64,000 nt of DNA from Puteibacter caeruleilacunae (GTDB taxonomy: Bacteria; Bacteroidota; Bacteroidia; Bacteroidales; Prolixibacteraceae). Location: assembly GCA_005217565.1 (NCBI GenBank), contig SJCO01000023.1:20413-84412 (forward strand), read 5' to 3'. Position numbers and translations under genes: made by a program. The notes beneath the pieces were generated by a model. That model worked only from the letters and a program-made list of their open reading frames with translations, did not search any database and was not told the origin of the DNA. Each line of letters starts with the position of its first letter. The stretch's first letter is position 1. Shown one piece after another: positions 26,762 to 34,952 of this stretch.

Positions 26762-28054
26762 TTATTCAATGGCTAATTTTCGCACACACTTATTACCTGT
26801 ATCAGCAACATAGATAATACCGTCTTTATCAATGGCTACCCCATATGGTTGTTTAAACATTGCCACTTCAGGATCACCGTCAACATATCCTGAGATCTGA
26901 GGTACACCTACAACTGCAGATACAATCCCTTTCTTATCAATTTTTCGAATACAATGGTTCTTTGTATCAGCAACATAAATATTACCATCTTCGTCGAAAC
27001 ACAATTGATGAGGATTGTTAAAGCGTGTAAAATCTCGCTCTCCATCGATATAACCAGGAACGTTTTGCTCTCCCGCAAAAAGTTCATGCTCTCCAGTTTC
27101 TACATTATAGGTATAAATACAGTGCTTTGCAGCGTAACTAATATATAGCATCTTATCATCCTTCGGATCAAACTGTAAGAATGAATCTGAACCTGGTAAC
27201 AAATCAATATCAACTAATTCTCGCTCTTTGGTTACTGGATTAATTTTTGCCAATTTACCATCATAAGCCCTGGTATACAACATTCCTGTACTATATCGAA
27301 GAGCCAAAGAGTGCTTATAAGTAATTGTAAAATTCTCAGTTCCTGATTTTACTTGTGGATTTACTTTCCTTGGTGACCACTGTGTCTGAGGATCAAATTG
27401 ATAAAATGTATTACCTCCATCTAAAGGAACAATCACCGATTGATCTGGAGCAACACAAGGTGCATTCGGATAGGTTAAACCATTCTTGCGCATTAGCGTT
27501 ACCACTTGATTCTTCTCCTCATTAATCTGAGTCATGGTATGCCAGTGAATCTGAGTAACAAAGATATTTTTCTCATCATCTACACAGATATATCTTGGCT
27601 GTGGAAGCCATGCTTCTGCCAAAGAACCATCTTTAATATCATTGGCTCCTGGAGAACCAGCAATAGTAGATACATTAATCTGGGTGATATATTTAAATTT
27701 GTTATCGTAAACAATACTATCACCGTCATGGACTAGCGATACTGTACACATATCTCCTGGCTGCTTTGGAACAATTCCATAAACAAGATCTCCAGTACTT
27801 TCAATTACTTTACCTGGTTTTTCGTTAAAGTAAATTTTCAATCGATCGGCATCTATTCCTAAATTCTTACCTTTCAATATAATTTTCGTTGCGATCCCCC
27901 CAGAGTCTGGGTAAAATGTAGATAATTCGATTGGTGAATTCGGATCATGTGGTGTTCTTTGAAACTCCTCATTATTATCATCATCACTACATGAGACAAT
28001 AAAAGCAGAACACATCAATAGTATCGTAACGATACTAGTAATATTCTTCATCAT
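26762..28054 (-). CDS. TIG-domain and NHL-repeat surface lipoprotein
   Basis: A 430-residue lipoprotein. The signal ends in FIVSC followed by SDDDNNEE, an acidic surface-export tail. Residues ~40-125 form an IPT/TIG immunoglobulin-like domain (LSTFYPDSGGIATKIILKG). From ~130 to the end it is an NHL-repeat beta-propeller, with clear repeats around FNNPHQLCFDEDGNIYVADT and FKQPYGVAIDKDGIIYVADT. Such proteins occur in glycan-utilisation loci as probable surface glycan-binding proteins. Unusually it comes before SusC in the operon rather than after SusD. The ATGs at 28054 and 28051 are equivalent choices. Confidence 0.88.
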   Translation of the reverse strand: MMKNITSIVTILLMCSAFIVSCSDDDNNEEFQRTPHDPNSPIELSTFYPDSGGIATKIILKGKNLGIDADRLKIYFNEKPGKVIESTGDLVYGIVPKQPGDMCTVSLVHDGDSIVYDNKFKYITQINVSTIAGSPGANDIKDGSLAEAWLPQPRYICVDDEKNIFVTQIHWHTMTQINEEKNQVVTLMRKNGLTYPNAPCVAPDQSVIVPLDGGNTFYQFDPQTQWSPRKVNPQVKSGTENFTITYKHSLALRYSTGMLYTRAYDGKLAKINPVTKERELVDIDLLPGSDSFLQFDPKDDKMLYISYAAKHCIYTYNVETGEHELFAGEQNVPGYIDGERDFTRFNNPHQLCFDEDGNIYVADTKNHCIRKIDKKGIVSAVVGVPQISGYVDGDPEVAMFKQPYGVAIDKDGIIYVADTGNKCVRKLAIE

Positions 28055-28407
28055 GGTTTGATTAATTATAATTTTAATTCACAGTTACCTGAAATACAGG
28101 TATCAGTTTGGCAAAAAACTCACGATTGAAATGGAAAAATAATTTCATATTTCAAGAGTCTTCCTCCATTGTTTTGTTAGGAATGATTTATTTAAACCCT
28201 AGGCAAGAATAAATCACCTCAGAAATGTATGCTCAAAATATTATTCACTAATACACTCTACATCAACACATTCAGCCCACCTGAAAATATCAATAGAGAT
28301 AATTTAGTTAGAAATATTTATTGATCAGGCTATTAGATGTTCTTTCAATCCAGTTAGCCACAATACCTCCCTGTTTCTTTTGTTATAGTATAGTCTTTAG
28401 TTTTTCT
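28055..28407. other. Intergenic leader region of the second SusC operon
   Basis: About 350 bases of AT-rich sequence upstream of the TIG/NHL gene on the minus strand. It must hold the operon promoter, presumably used by the ECF sigma factor, whose consensus I do not know. ACCTG/CAGGT arms at 28087-28101 form a small hairpin close to the start codon. I see no ORF or other recognisable feature. Confidence 0.4.
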
Positions 28408-28415
28408 TATCTTTG
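28408..28415 (+). promoter_or_regulatory. -7 box (TATCTTTG) of a possible small RNA
   Basis: A perfect TAnnTTTG on the plus strand. The nearest TTTG upstream (28379-28382) is 25 bases away, longer than the usual 19. It lies about 35 bases before two hairpins, the second followed by a T-run. Confidence 0.4.
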
Positions 28416-28420
28416 TTCAA

Positions 28421-28496
28421 TTAACCTCCTTTCGTTTTAGTAGGAGAGCCAGGTAGAAAGTGGTTTGTTGGCGCAATCGGACTTTCTGCCTTTTTC
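28421..28496 (+). ncRNA. Candidate small RNA between FecR and the SusC operon
   Basis: Plus-strand cassette in a minus-strand locus: a -7 box (28408-28415), a hairpin CTCCT/AGGAG (28426-28430 with 28442-28446), then a long stem AGGTAGAAAGT (28451-28461) against ACTTTCTGCCT (28481-28491, one mismatch) followed by TTTTTCTTTG. The predicted RNA is about 76 bases. The position, divergent from and upstream of the SusC operon, matches the first locus (6082-6197) and the known antisense PUL RNAs of Bacteroides. It ends far from the operon start codon, so direct antisense pairing needs a long leader. Confidence 0.45.
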
Positions 28497-28562
28497 TTTG
28501 TCCTAATTTTTCAATATCTATAATCATATTGTTAAATAAATATCCTTTTTACAGGTAGCTAC

Positions 28563-29708
28563 TTATTCAACAAAAATCATTTCATTATTTGCTTTAAACG
28601 TTATTTCGTTTGTTTTCATTAGTTTATTCAATATCTCTTGAATGTTTTTCTTCTTTTCAATATTTCCACTAAACTTCACCTCTTTCAACTCATCTTTTTT
28701 AATGCGAAATTCAACATTATACCACCATCCTAAGATCCTCAACATCTCTTCCAAAGGCATCTCTCGAAAATAAAAACGGCCATCCTTCCAAGATGTGAAC
28801 TTTTTTGTATTAACCTTCTGCGTAAAAAAGGATTGATCCTTTTTATGAAAAACACTCTGAAATTCTGGTGTCAGGAATTCTCCCAATTCTTCTTTACCAG
28901 AACTTTGCACTTTTACCTTTCCTTCAACAAGAGTTGTGGTTATAATGCTCTCCTCCGGATAGGCTTTCACATTAAATTCTGTTCCATAAACCACCACTTG
29001 ATGTTTTCCAGAATTAACAATAAATGGGCGTAAAGAATCGGTCTTCACATCAAAGAAAGCTTCTCCTATAATTTCTACACGTCGCTCATTCTTCGCAAAT
29101 ACAACAGGATAACGAATAATGGTTGCTGAGTTTACCCAAACTTTCGTACCATCTGACAACTGAAGATTGTACTCTGCCCCCCTGGGAACCATCAATTTAT
29201 TGTATTTATTCCTCCCTGCAACCAGACTGCTATACTTATAATGCAACTTAGAATCGATGTTTTCGATAACTACTCCGTTAGTCATTAAAAGTGTATCATT
29301 TCCCGATTGAAGCTCCATCATTTCTCCATTATCTAAAACCAGGGTTGCCTTTTTCATTCCTGGATCTATGGAAATACCATCTGCAAATAATCCTTCATTT
29401 CTATTCTGTACTGCAAACCAGATCCCAACTGTCAATACAACACATGCTGCACTAGCAGCAATTCGCAATGCCAAAGAGAACCTTGGTTTGCGTTTTTTAG
29501 AAATATTCATATTCTTCCATGCCTGACTTCTCTGCTCTGCAGAAAATTTAAGCAATTCAGTCTTTTTTCTATTTGCTTGTAATTGGTTGTAATATATAAG
29601 GTGTTCTTCATTTGAGTCAAGCCAGGCATTGAGTTTTTGTTGCTCATGCTCGTTCAACTGACCATCCAGGCTTTTCCAAATTAAAGAATATTCAATGTTT
29701 TCCTTCAT
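28563..29708 (-). CDS. FecR family anti-sigma factor
   Basis: A 381-residue membrane anti-sigma factor. The cytoplasmic N-terminal ~75 residues include LDGQLNEHEQQKLNAWLDS, then one membrane helix at ~78-98, a FecR domain (~165-265, with VWVNSATIIRYPVVF and GEAFFDVKT) and a C-terminal DUF4974 domain (~305-381, SWKDGRFYFREMPLEEML). It partners the sigma factor encoded 537 bases upstream, an unusually long gap that holds the 156-bp tandem repeats. The expected activating receptor is the STN-bearing SusC at 31019-34330. Confidence 0.95.
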   Translation of the reverse strand: MKENIEYSLIWKSLDGQLNEHEQQKLNAWLDSNEEHLIYYNQLQANRKKTELLKFSAEQRSQAWKNMNISKKRKPRFSLALRIAASAACVVLTVGIWFAVQNRNEGLFADGISIDPGMKKATLVLDNGEMMELQSGNDTLLMTNGVVIENIDSKLHYKYSSLVAGRNKYNKLMVPRGAEYNLQLSDGTKVWVNSATIIRYPVVFAKNERRVEIIGEAFFDVKTDSLRPFIVNSGKHQVVVYGTEFNVKAYPEESIITTTLVEGKVKVQSSGKEELGEFLTPEFQSVFHKKDQSFFTQKVNTKKFTSWKDGRFYFREMPLEEMLRILGWWYNVEFRIKKDELKEVKFSGNIEKKKNIQEILNKLMKTNEITFKANNEMIFVE

Positions 29709-29721
29709 CTATTTTATTGTC

Positions 29722-30246
29722 TTTATCATTAGTAAGGCACTTGCCAAATGAAAAAGGTTTAGATAAGCGTGTTTTTTTTTCAAAAAAAAATTGCACCATC
29801 TGCTTTTCACGTTCAAATCTCTATTCATTCATTTTAAAAATGAGAGTACATTCAATATTTTACCTCATTTTTAATCTCCTTACATTAGTAAGGCACTTGC
29901 CAAATGAAAAAGGTTTAGATAAGCGTGTTTTTTTTTCAAAAAAAGTTTCACCCCATCTACTTTTCACGTTCAAATCTCCATTCATTCATTTTAAAAATGA
30001 GAGTACATTTAATATTTTACCTCATTTTTAATCTCCTTACACTAGTAAGGCACTTGCCAAATGAAAAAGGTTTAGATAAGCGTGTTTTTTTTCAAAAAAA
30101 AAATTGCACCATCTGCTTTTCACGTTCAAATCTCTATTCATTCATTTTAAAAATGAGAGTACATTCAATATTTTACCTCATTTTTAATCTCCTTACATTA
30201 GTAAGGCACTTGCCAAATGAAAAAGGTTTAGATGAAAGTGATTTTT
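29722..30246. repeat. 156-bp tandem repeat array between sigma factor and FecR genes
   Basis: Three complete units and a partial fourth, anchored by AGTAAGGCACTTGCC at 29731, 29887, 30044 and 30200, so the periods are 156, 157 and 156. Copies 1 and 3 are nearly identical; copy 2 differs at a handful of bases. Each unit contains GGC-ACTT-GCC, a poly-T/poly-A block, and a hairpin of TAAAAATGAG with CTCATTTTTA enclosing ~19 bases. The fourth copy decays into the 3' end of the sigma gene, so the unit probably arose from that junction. Open frames across the units encode only repeat-derived peptides and are not taken as genes. Confidence 0.9.
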
Positions 30247-30800
30247 TATAAAAAAAAATAAATCCCTGTGGTAGTCTTTATGAACTCTCGCACCTTCTTA
30301 CGCCCATTAAACAACTGAGCTTTAACAGTATTGGGACTTACTTCAAGTTCTTTTGCAATTTCAGAAATAGGCATATCCTGAAAATATTTTTTCCAAAAAA
30401 TATCATACATCTGCTCTGGCAATTGTTGTAATGCCACTTTTATCTCTTCAACAATCGTTATATCGCTTAAGATTTCTTCATCATTGGTTATAATAAGTGC
30501 CTCAAGATACAACAACTCATGTTTATCTCTAATTTTTAAAGAACGAAGGTAGTTCAGACAGTCATTTTTTACGGATTGAAACAGATAGGATTTGATGGAT
30601 TGTTCTTTTTGGATTGCATTTTTATTCTCCCACAAGTAGATAAAGACTCCTTGTACAATATCTTCTGAAGCCTCCGCATTATTAAGAAACTGATTGGCAA
30701 AGTTCACCAGAACATCATAATGTTTATTGAAAAGAGCTTCATAAACCTCACAATTTCCTTTACGAATTTCTCCTAATATTAGCTTCTCCTCGAGGTGCAT
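30246..30800 (-). CDS. ECF RNA polymerase sigma factor (FecI-like)
   Basis: A 184-residue ECF sigma factor. Region 2 (~18-85) has YEALFNKHYDVLVNFANQFL and DIVQGVFIYLWENKN; region 4 (~120-175) has LPEQMYDIFWKKYFQ and the helix-turn-helix LEVSPNTVKAQLFNGRKKV. It should be held by the FecR protein encoded downstream and direct transcription of the TIG/SusC/SusD operon. Its 3' end merges into the fourth copy of the tandem repeat, so its last residues (YFFL) are encoded by repeat-like sequence. Confidence 0.95.
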   Translation of the reverse strand: MHLEEKLILGEIRKGNCEVYEALFNKHYDVLVNFANQFLNNAEASEDIVQGVFIYLWENKNAIQKEQSIKSYLFQSVKNDCLNYLRSLKIRDKHELLYLEALIITNDEEILSDITIVEEIKVALQQLPEQMYDIFWKKYFQDMPISEIAKELEVSPNTVKAQLFNGRKKVREFIKTTTGIYFFL

Positions 30801-30830
30801 TTATTCGTTCATTCCATTAGTTAGGGATAA

Positions 30831-30838
30831 CAAATCTA
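30831..30838 (-). promoter_or_regulatory. -7 box of the second sigma factor gene
   Basis: CAAATCTA on the plus strand, that is TAGATTTG on the minus strand, a perfect TAnnTTTG. Its start would lie near 30825, leaving a leader of about 25 bases. No good -33 box is visible. Confidence 0.45.
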
Positions 30839-31018
30839 ATATTTTTTACTGAAACACTTGAGACATACTTCCAAATTTCCTTTCACAAAAGATCAATATT
30901 GACGAATTAATTCTTATCGAGAAGACCTCAAAAAGCAACGCATGACTTCAGTATTTTCATAACCTTTACTTTAAAGATCGAGGTACTAATAATGCTAAAT
31001 TCAACGAACAAATATGTC

Positions 31019-34000
31019 CTAGAATCTTAGATAGACTTGCATCCCTACACGTGATGGGATTGGATAGCGATTACCATTGTATCTTGCAAGTTCTGGATCA
31101 AAAATATCAACTTTATCCCAAACAAATAAGTCATAACCAGTAAGACTAACATCTATCGATCTAATCCCTGAAAGCTTCTTTAATTTCTTGGGTTTTATTC
31201 TATAGGTTACTCCTATTTCTTTCAACCGAATATAACGTGAATCTCCTAACCAAAAAGATGATCGCTTACTGTTATTCGCATTATGCCCATATGTCAACCG
31301 AGGGTAAAGTACATTTTGTCTTTCTGTTGATTTATCTCCGGAATAAGAAGCAGGCGTCCACCTATTTGATTGCTTTGCTGCTATCGACAGAACATTTCCT
31401 ACTGGTCCCCCTTCAAATGGAGTATATCCATAACCTCCATAAAAAAAGTTCGATGTTCCTATTCCCTGAAAACGCATATTAACACTCAATTTTTTATATC
31501 TCAATTCTGCGCCAAATCCATACATTAATCGAGGGAAAGGACTATAGCTTAAAGGAATCTTGTCGTCAGCGTTAATAACTCCATCACCATTCACATCCAT
31601 GTATTTGATATCACCTGGGCGCAATTTTCCAAACTGTGCAGGGCTTGACTCAATATCGTTCTCATCTAAAAATAAGCCAGCAGCCCTGTACCCACGCAGT
31701 GCATTCAATGGTTTGCCATTTAAATGTTGATATTCATATTTCGTAGCAGGCTGTTCCCAGGTTTTAACCTTGTTTGTTGAGTAGGTAAAATTACCTCGTA
31801 CGGTAGCCGTTAGCTCTTTGGAAAATTTATGGGTATAGCTTACATTTCCATCCGCTCCATAACTCTCCATCGATCCAACATTTCCATAAGGCATATTTAC
31901 TGCACCTACATAATCAGGTATTTGCTTTCGCTGCTGAAATATGCCATCCCGTATATCTTTAAAAAAATCAACAACAAAAGATAAACGGTTATCAAACATA
32001 TTCGCCTCAACTCCCAGATCTATCTTGGTCGACTTTTCCCACTTCAGATTATCAGCACCAACAACTTCTTCTCCTAAACCACCTTCATGGCCCCATGCAC
32101 CATCTTTTCCCCCAACAATAGTAAGATAAGGAAAACGCTTGTCTGAGATTCGATCATTACCTACTTGCCCCCATGACAATCTAAGTTTAAAGTAATCTAG
32201 CCAAGTCAATTGATCTTTAATTGTTTGATAGCTTGTAGGAGTCCATCCTAGACCAATAGAAGGGAAGAAACCAAACTGTTTACCAGGCTTAAAATTCTCT
32301 GAACCTGTGTAACCAAAATTTAAATCCAGGTGATATGCATCGTTATAACTATAGGTAAAACGACTACTTAAACCTTGATATCTTTTAGGAATTGCATCCA
32401 TTGAAGTCTTTGCATTCGATCTTTTTCTACTTGTCATGTAATAATAAATCAAACCACTAAATCGATGTACATCATCAATCACCCTCGAGTAATTTACACG
32501 GGCCTGCAATTCAGTTCTTCGATATTGGCTTTCATGTTTGCCATATTTCAAATGCTCTTTATTAACCATTTTAACAAGCTTCAAATCACCATTAATTGAA
32601 CGACCTGTTGCATAATAACAGTCAGGCATTTTTCTTCTGTACTCAGAAAAATAATTGTAAGTATATAAAGCCCCTTGCACCTTTGCACTTAACCCTCTTA
32701 TTAATGCATCTAAGTTTTGTGTTATGGCTAATGTCGATGTTGTTCTGTAAAAGTCCCAATTAGCATACCCGGTATAATTCAACAATACATACGGACTAAT
32801 CATACTATCTTTTCCGTAGGCAGGAAATGCTCCATTGGAATAACGTAAGGGAACCGTTAATGGAGTTAAACGTGCCAATGACTGCCACAGGTAATCCGTC
32901 GAAGTTAGTCCAGGAGTCTGATATCTTGAGATAAATCCATCAGTACCTAAATAGACCTTTGTTGTCTGAGTAATATTCATATCGAGATTACTTCTGTAAT
33001 TATAGGTAGTGTAACCATTCTTTTGCTTGTATCTACTATCAGATTCCTGATTGTAAATTGCTTCATCACTACTCATACCTACACTTAAGAAATAACGAGC
33101 GACAGATGTTCCACCGCGCGCAGAAAGATAAGCAGTCTTCTGCCATGAAAAATCCTTTAATATTTCGTTTTGCCAATTTACATTAGGATAGAGATCGGGA
33201 TCCATATTGTATTTGATCAAATCCATTTCTATTGGAGAATAAACAGGTTCGTTTCCCGAAACCACAGAAGCCTCATTTGCCATTTTAGCATATTGGGATG
33301 CATTTAAATAATCAGACTTACGTCTCAAAAATGATGCAGTAAGATTGGTTCGTGCCGTAAGGTTAATCTTTCCTTTCTTCCCTCGTTTTGTAGTAATAAG
33401 CACAACACCATTGGCACCTTTCATTCCATAAACCGCAGTAGCACTTGCATCTTTTAAAATAGAGAAGCTCTCAACATCGGCAGGATCCACTTCATTTAAA
33501 CTTCCTTCTAAACCGTCAATCAAAACAAGAGCTGTAGAGTTAGCCCCGAAGGTTCCAATTCCCCTGATCCAGAACTCACTATTATTTTTACCTGGCTCTC
33601 CGCTGTTAACGATTGTTATAATACCCGGCACAGTTCCTCCAATCATATTGGTCATATTCGTAGCCGGCACGTCTAACTCTGCCATCTGAACACTCGAAAT
33701 TGCACCAACTACACTTACCCTTTTTTTCTTTCCCAAGCCAACAATAACCGTCTCTTCCAACTGACTCACACTTTGCTTCAGAACAACCTTTAGATTAGCC
33801 ATTTTTTGGGTCACGATGTACTCATAACTATTATATCCAATATATGAAAATATCAAATGATCTGATAAACATATATCAGTAACACTGAATTTTCCATCAA
33901 CGTCAGTAACAACTCCTCGGTTTGTTCCTAAAATAGAAATAGTAACACCAGGCAGAGCCTCTCCAAAACTATCAATCACCTCCCCATATATTTTTACCTG

Positions 34001-34330
34001 ATCAATTTGCGAAGGAACATGAACTGGCTTCACTTCTTTCTTTCTTAGAATTATGATAGTCTTATCATCGATCTCATATTCATATCCTCTATTCGTCAAG
34101 TACTTTTTAAGAATTTGCTTTATATCAATCGACTTTTCATTGAAGGATAACTTCTCTTTTTTATTGAATAAATCTGAACGGTAAAGAAAAGAATACTCAC
34201 TAATTTCTTCAAGTTGGTTTAGCAAATCTACCATATTGGCATCTTCCATCTGAAGACTGACTTTTTGCGCACGCACAGATGCAGTCAACTGCAGAATTAA
34301 CAACAGTAGAAATACCAATATAAATTTCAT
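31019..34330 (-). CDS. SusC/RagA TonB-dependent receptor with STN domain, no adjacent SusD
   Basis: A ~1103-residue outer-membrane receptor starting at the ATG at 34330 (another at 34351 adds seven residues); signal peptide to VRAQ (~22). Domains: STN (~25-100), carboxypeptidase-regulatory-like (~115-200), plug (~205-320) and barrel, ending in MQVYLRF. It is a close paralogue of the SusC at 23688-26744, with many long identical runs in plug and barrel, but only this copy has the STN domain that talks to FecR. No SusD gene follows; the next gene is the ECF sigma factor 218 bases on. It may act mainly as the sensor for this locus. Confidence 0.93.
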   Translation of the reverse strand: MKFILVFLLLLILQLTASVRAQKVSLQMEDANMVDLLNQLEEISEYSFLYRSDLFNKKEKLSFNEKSIDIKQILKKYLTNRGYEYEIDDKTIIILRKKEVKPVHVPSQIDQVKIYGEVIDSFGEALPGVTISILGTNRGVVTDVDGKFSVTDICLSDHLIFSYIGYNSYEYIVTQKMANLKVVLKQSVSQLEETVIVGLGKKKRVSVVGAISSVQMAELDVPATNMTNMIGGTVPGIITIVNSGEPGKNNSEFWIRGIGTFGANSTALVLIDGLEGSLNEVDPADVESFSILKDASATAVYGMKGANGVVLITTKRGKKGKINLTARTNLTASFLRRKSDYLNASQYAKMANEASVVSGNEPVYSPIEMDLIKYNMDPDLYPNVNWQNEILKDFSWQKTAYLSARGGTSVARYFLSVGMSSDEAIYNQESDSRYKQKNGYTTYNYRSNLDMNITQTTKVYLGTDGFISRYQTPGLTSTDYLWQSLARLTPLTVPLRYSNGAFPAYGKDSMISPYVLLNYTGYANWDFYRTTSTLAITQNLDALIRGLSAKVQGALYTYNYFSEYRRKMPDCYYATGRSINGDLKLVKMVNKEHLKYGKHESQYRRTELQARVNYSRVIDDVHRFSGLIYYYMTSRKRSNAKTSMDAIPKRYQGLSSRFTYSYNDAYHLDLNFGYTGSENFKPGKQFGFFPSIGLGWTPTSYQTIKDQLTWLDYFKLRLSWGQVGNDRISDKRFPYLTIVGGKDGAWGHEGGLGEEVVGADNLKWEKSTKIDLGVEANMFDNRLSFVVDFFKDIRDGIFQQRKQIPDYVGAVNMPYGNVGSMESYGADGNVSYTHKFSKELTATVRGNFTYSTNKVKTWEQPATKYEYQHLNGKPLNALRGYRAAGLFLDENDIESSPAQFGKLRPGDIKYMDVNGDGVINADDKIPLSYSPFPRLMYGFGAELRYKKLSVNMRFQGIGTSNFFYGGYGYTPFEGGPVGNVLSIAAKQSNRWTPASYSGDKSTERQNVLYPRLTYGHNANNSKRSSFWLGDSRYIRLKEIGVTYRIKPKKLKKLSGIRSIDVSLTGYDLFVWDKVDIFDPELARYNGNRYPIPSRVGMQVYLRF

Positions 34331-34883
34331 ATGATTACTCAATATTACCATTTACCATATGTATGCCACAAACAGCATCAGTGATTATACCGAGAATAAT
34401 GAGATATGAAATCACTCTGTTGATTCAAACAGATGAGGTTACATTTTTCAATAAAATGAGGATAGAAAGTGTTTTTATTTCCGCACATCTTAAGTTTAGT
34501 TTAGGTAATTCTTATTGTTCGTTTTTCTTTGACAACCTGGTTAACATACAGGTTCACCAAAGCTTTTAAACACAGCATAACACTGCAGTGAACGTTAATT
34601 TTCAGCTTAGTTGTTGGGATATTTTCTCGGGGTACCTTCTCTTTTTCTGAACCTTACAAAGGCGAACCACCACCACACGCACAATGCAAAGAAATAAAGA
34701 GATTGCCAACAAATATAATGAATTAGTTATAACTTCTGATATATATCACACTCACTAACGTTGATAATAAAGGAAGTAGATACTCATAATGATCGCAAAA
34801 ATCTCAACAACAGTGCGTCATTAACGATAATAGCAGAATCTGTAAGATTGATTATTTAGAAATAATATTGGGGTGATATAAAG
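34331..34883. other. Intergenic region upstream of the STN-SusC gene
   Basis: About 550 bases without a supported gene. AACCTG/CAGGTT arms around 34537-34557 form a small hairpin with no T-run. A CAAATATA at 34710-34717 is a minus-strand -7-like box far from the gene. I find no convincing promoter, RNA or element here. Confidence 0.4.
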
Positions 34884-34924
34884 AAAGGCCGACACATCAT
34901 CAAGATGTGAACAGCCTTTTCTTT
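34884..34924. terminator. Terminator of the Pho operon
   Basis: AAAGGC (34884-34889) pairs with GCCTTT (34914-34919), and CACATC (34893-34898) with GATGTG (34904-34909) inside it. The stem is followed by T-rich sequence on both strands. It lies 29 bases after the histidine kinase stop. Confidence 0.75.
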
Positions 34925-34952
34925 TCTATTGCGCAAAAAACTTTTTTACGAA

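Noticed and set aside
6117..28091. Octamer GTTACCTG upstream of both SusC operons (6117-6124 and 28084-28091) as a shared ECF promoter element
   Set aside because: The distances to the start codons differ (47 and 29 bases), no second conserved element follows, and two octamer hits can be chance.
29717..30251. Two overlapping plus-strand ORFs with repeated peptides (LVRHLPNEKGLDKRVFF)
   Set aside because: They exist only because the 156-bp unit is open in two frames; the unit length shifts the frame and homopolymer runs dominate. No start signal or family similarity.
34363..34569. 68-codon ORF upstream of the STN-SusC gene
   Set aside because: Low-complexity AT-rich frame, no start context, no similarity to any family I know.
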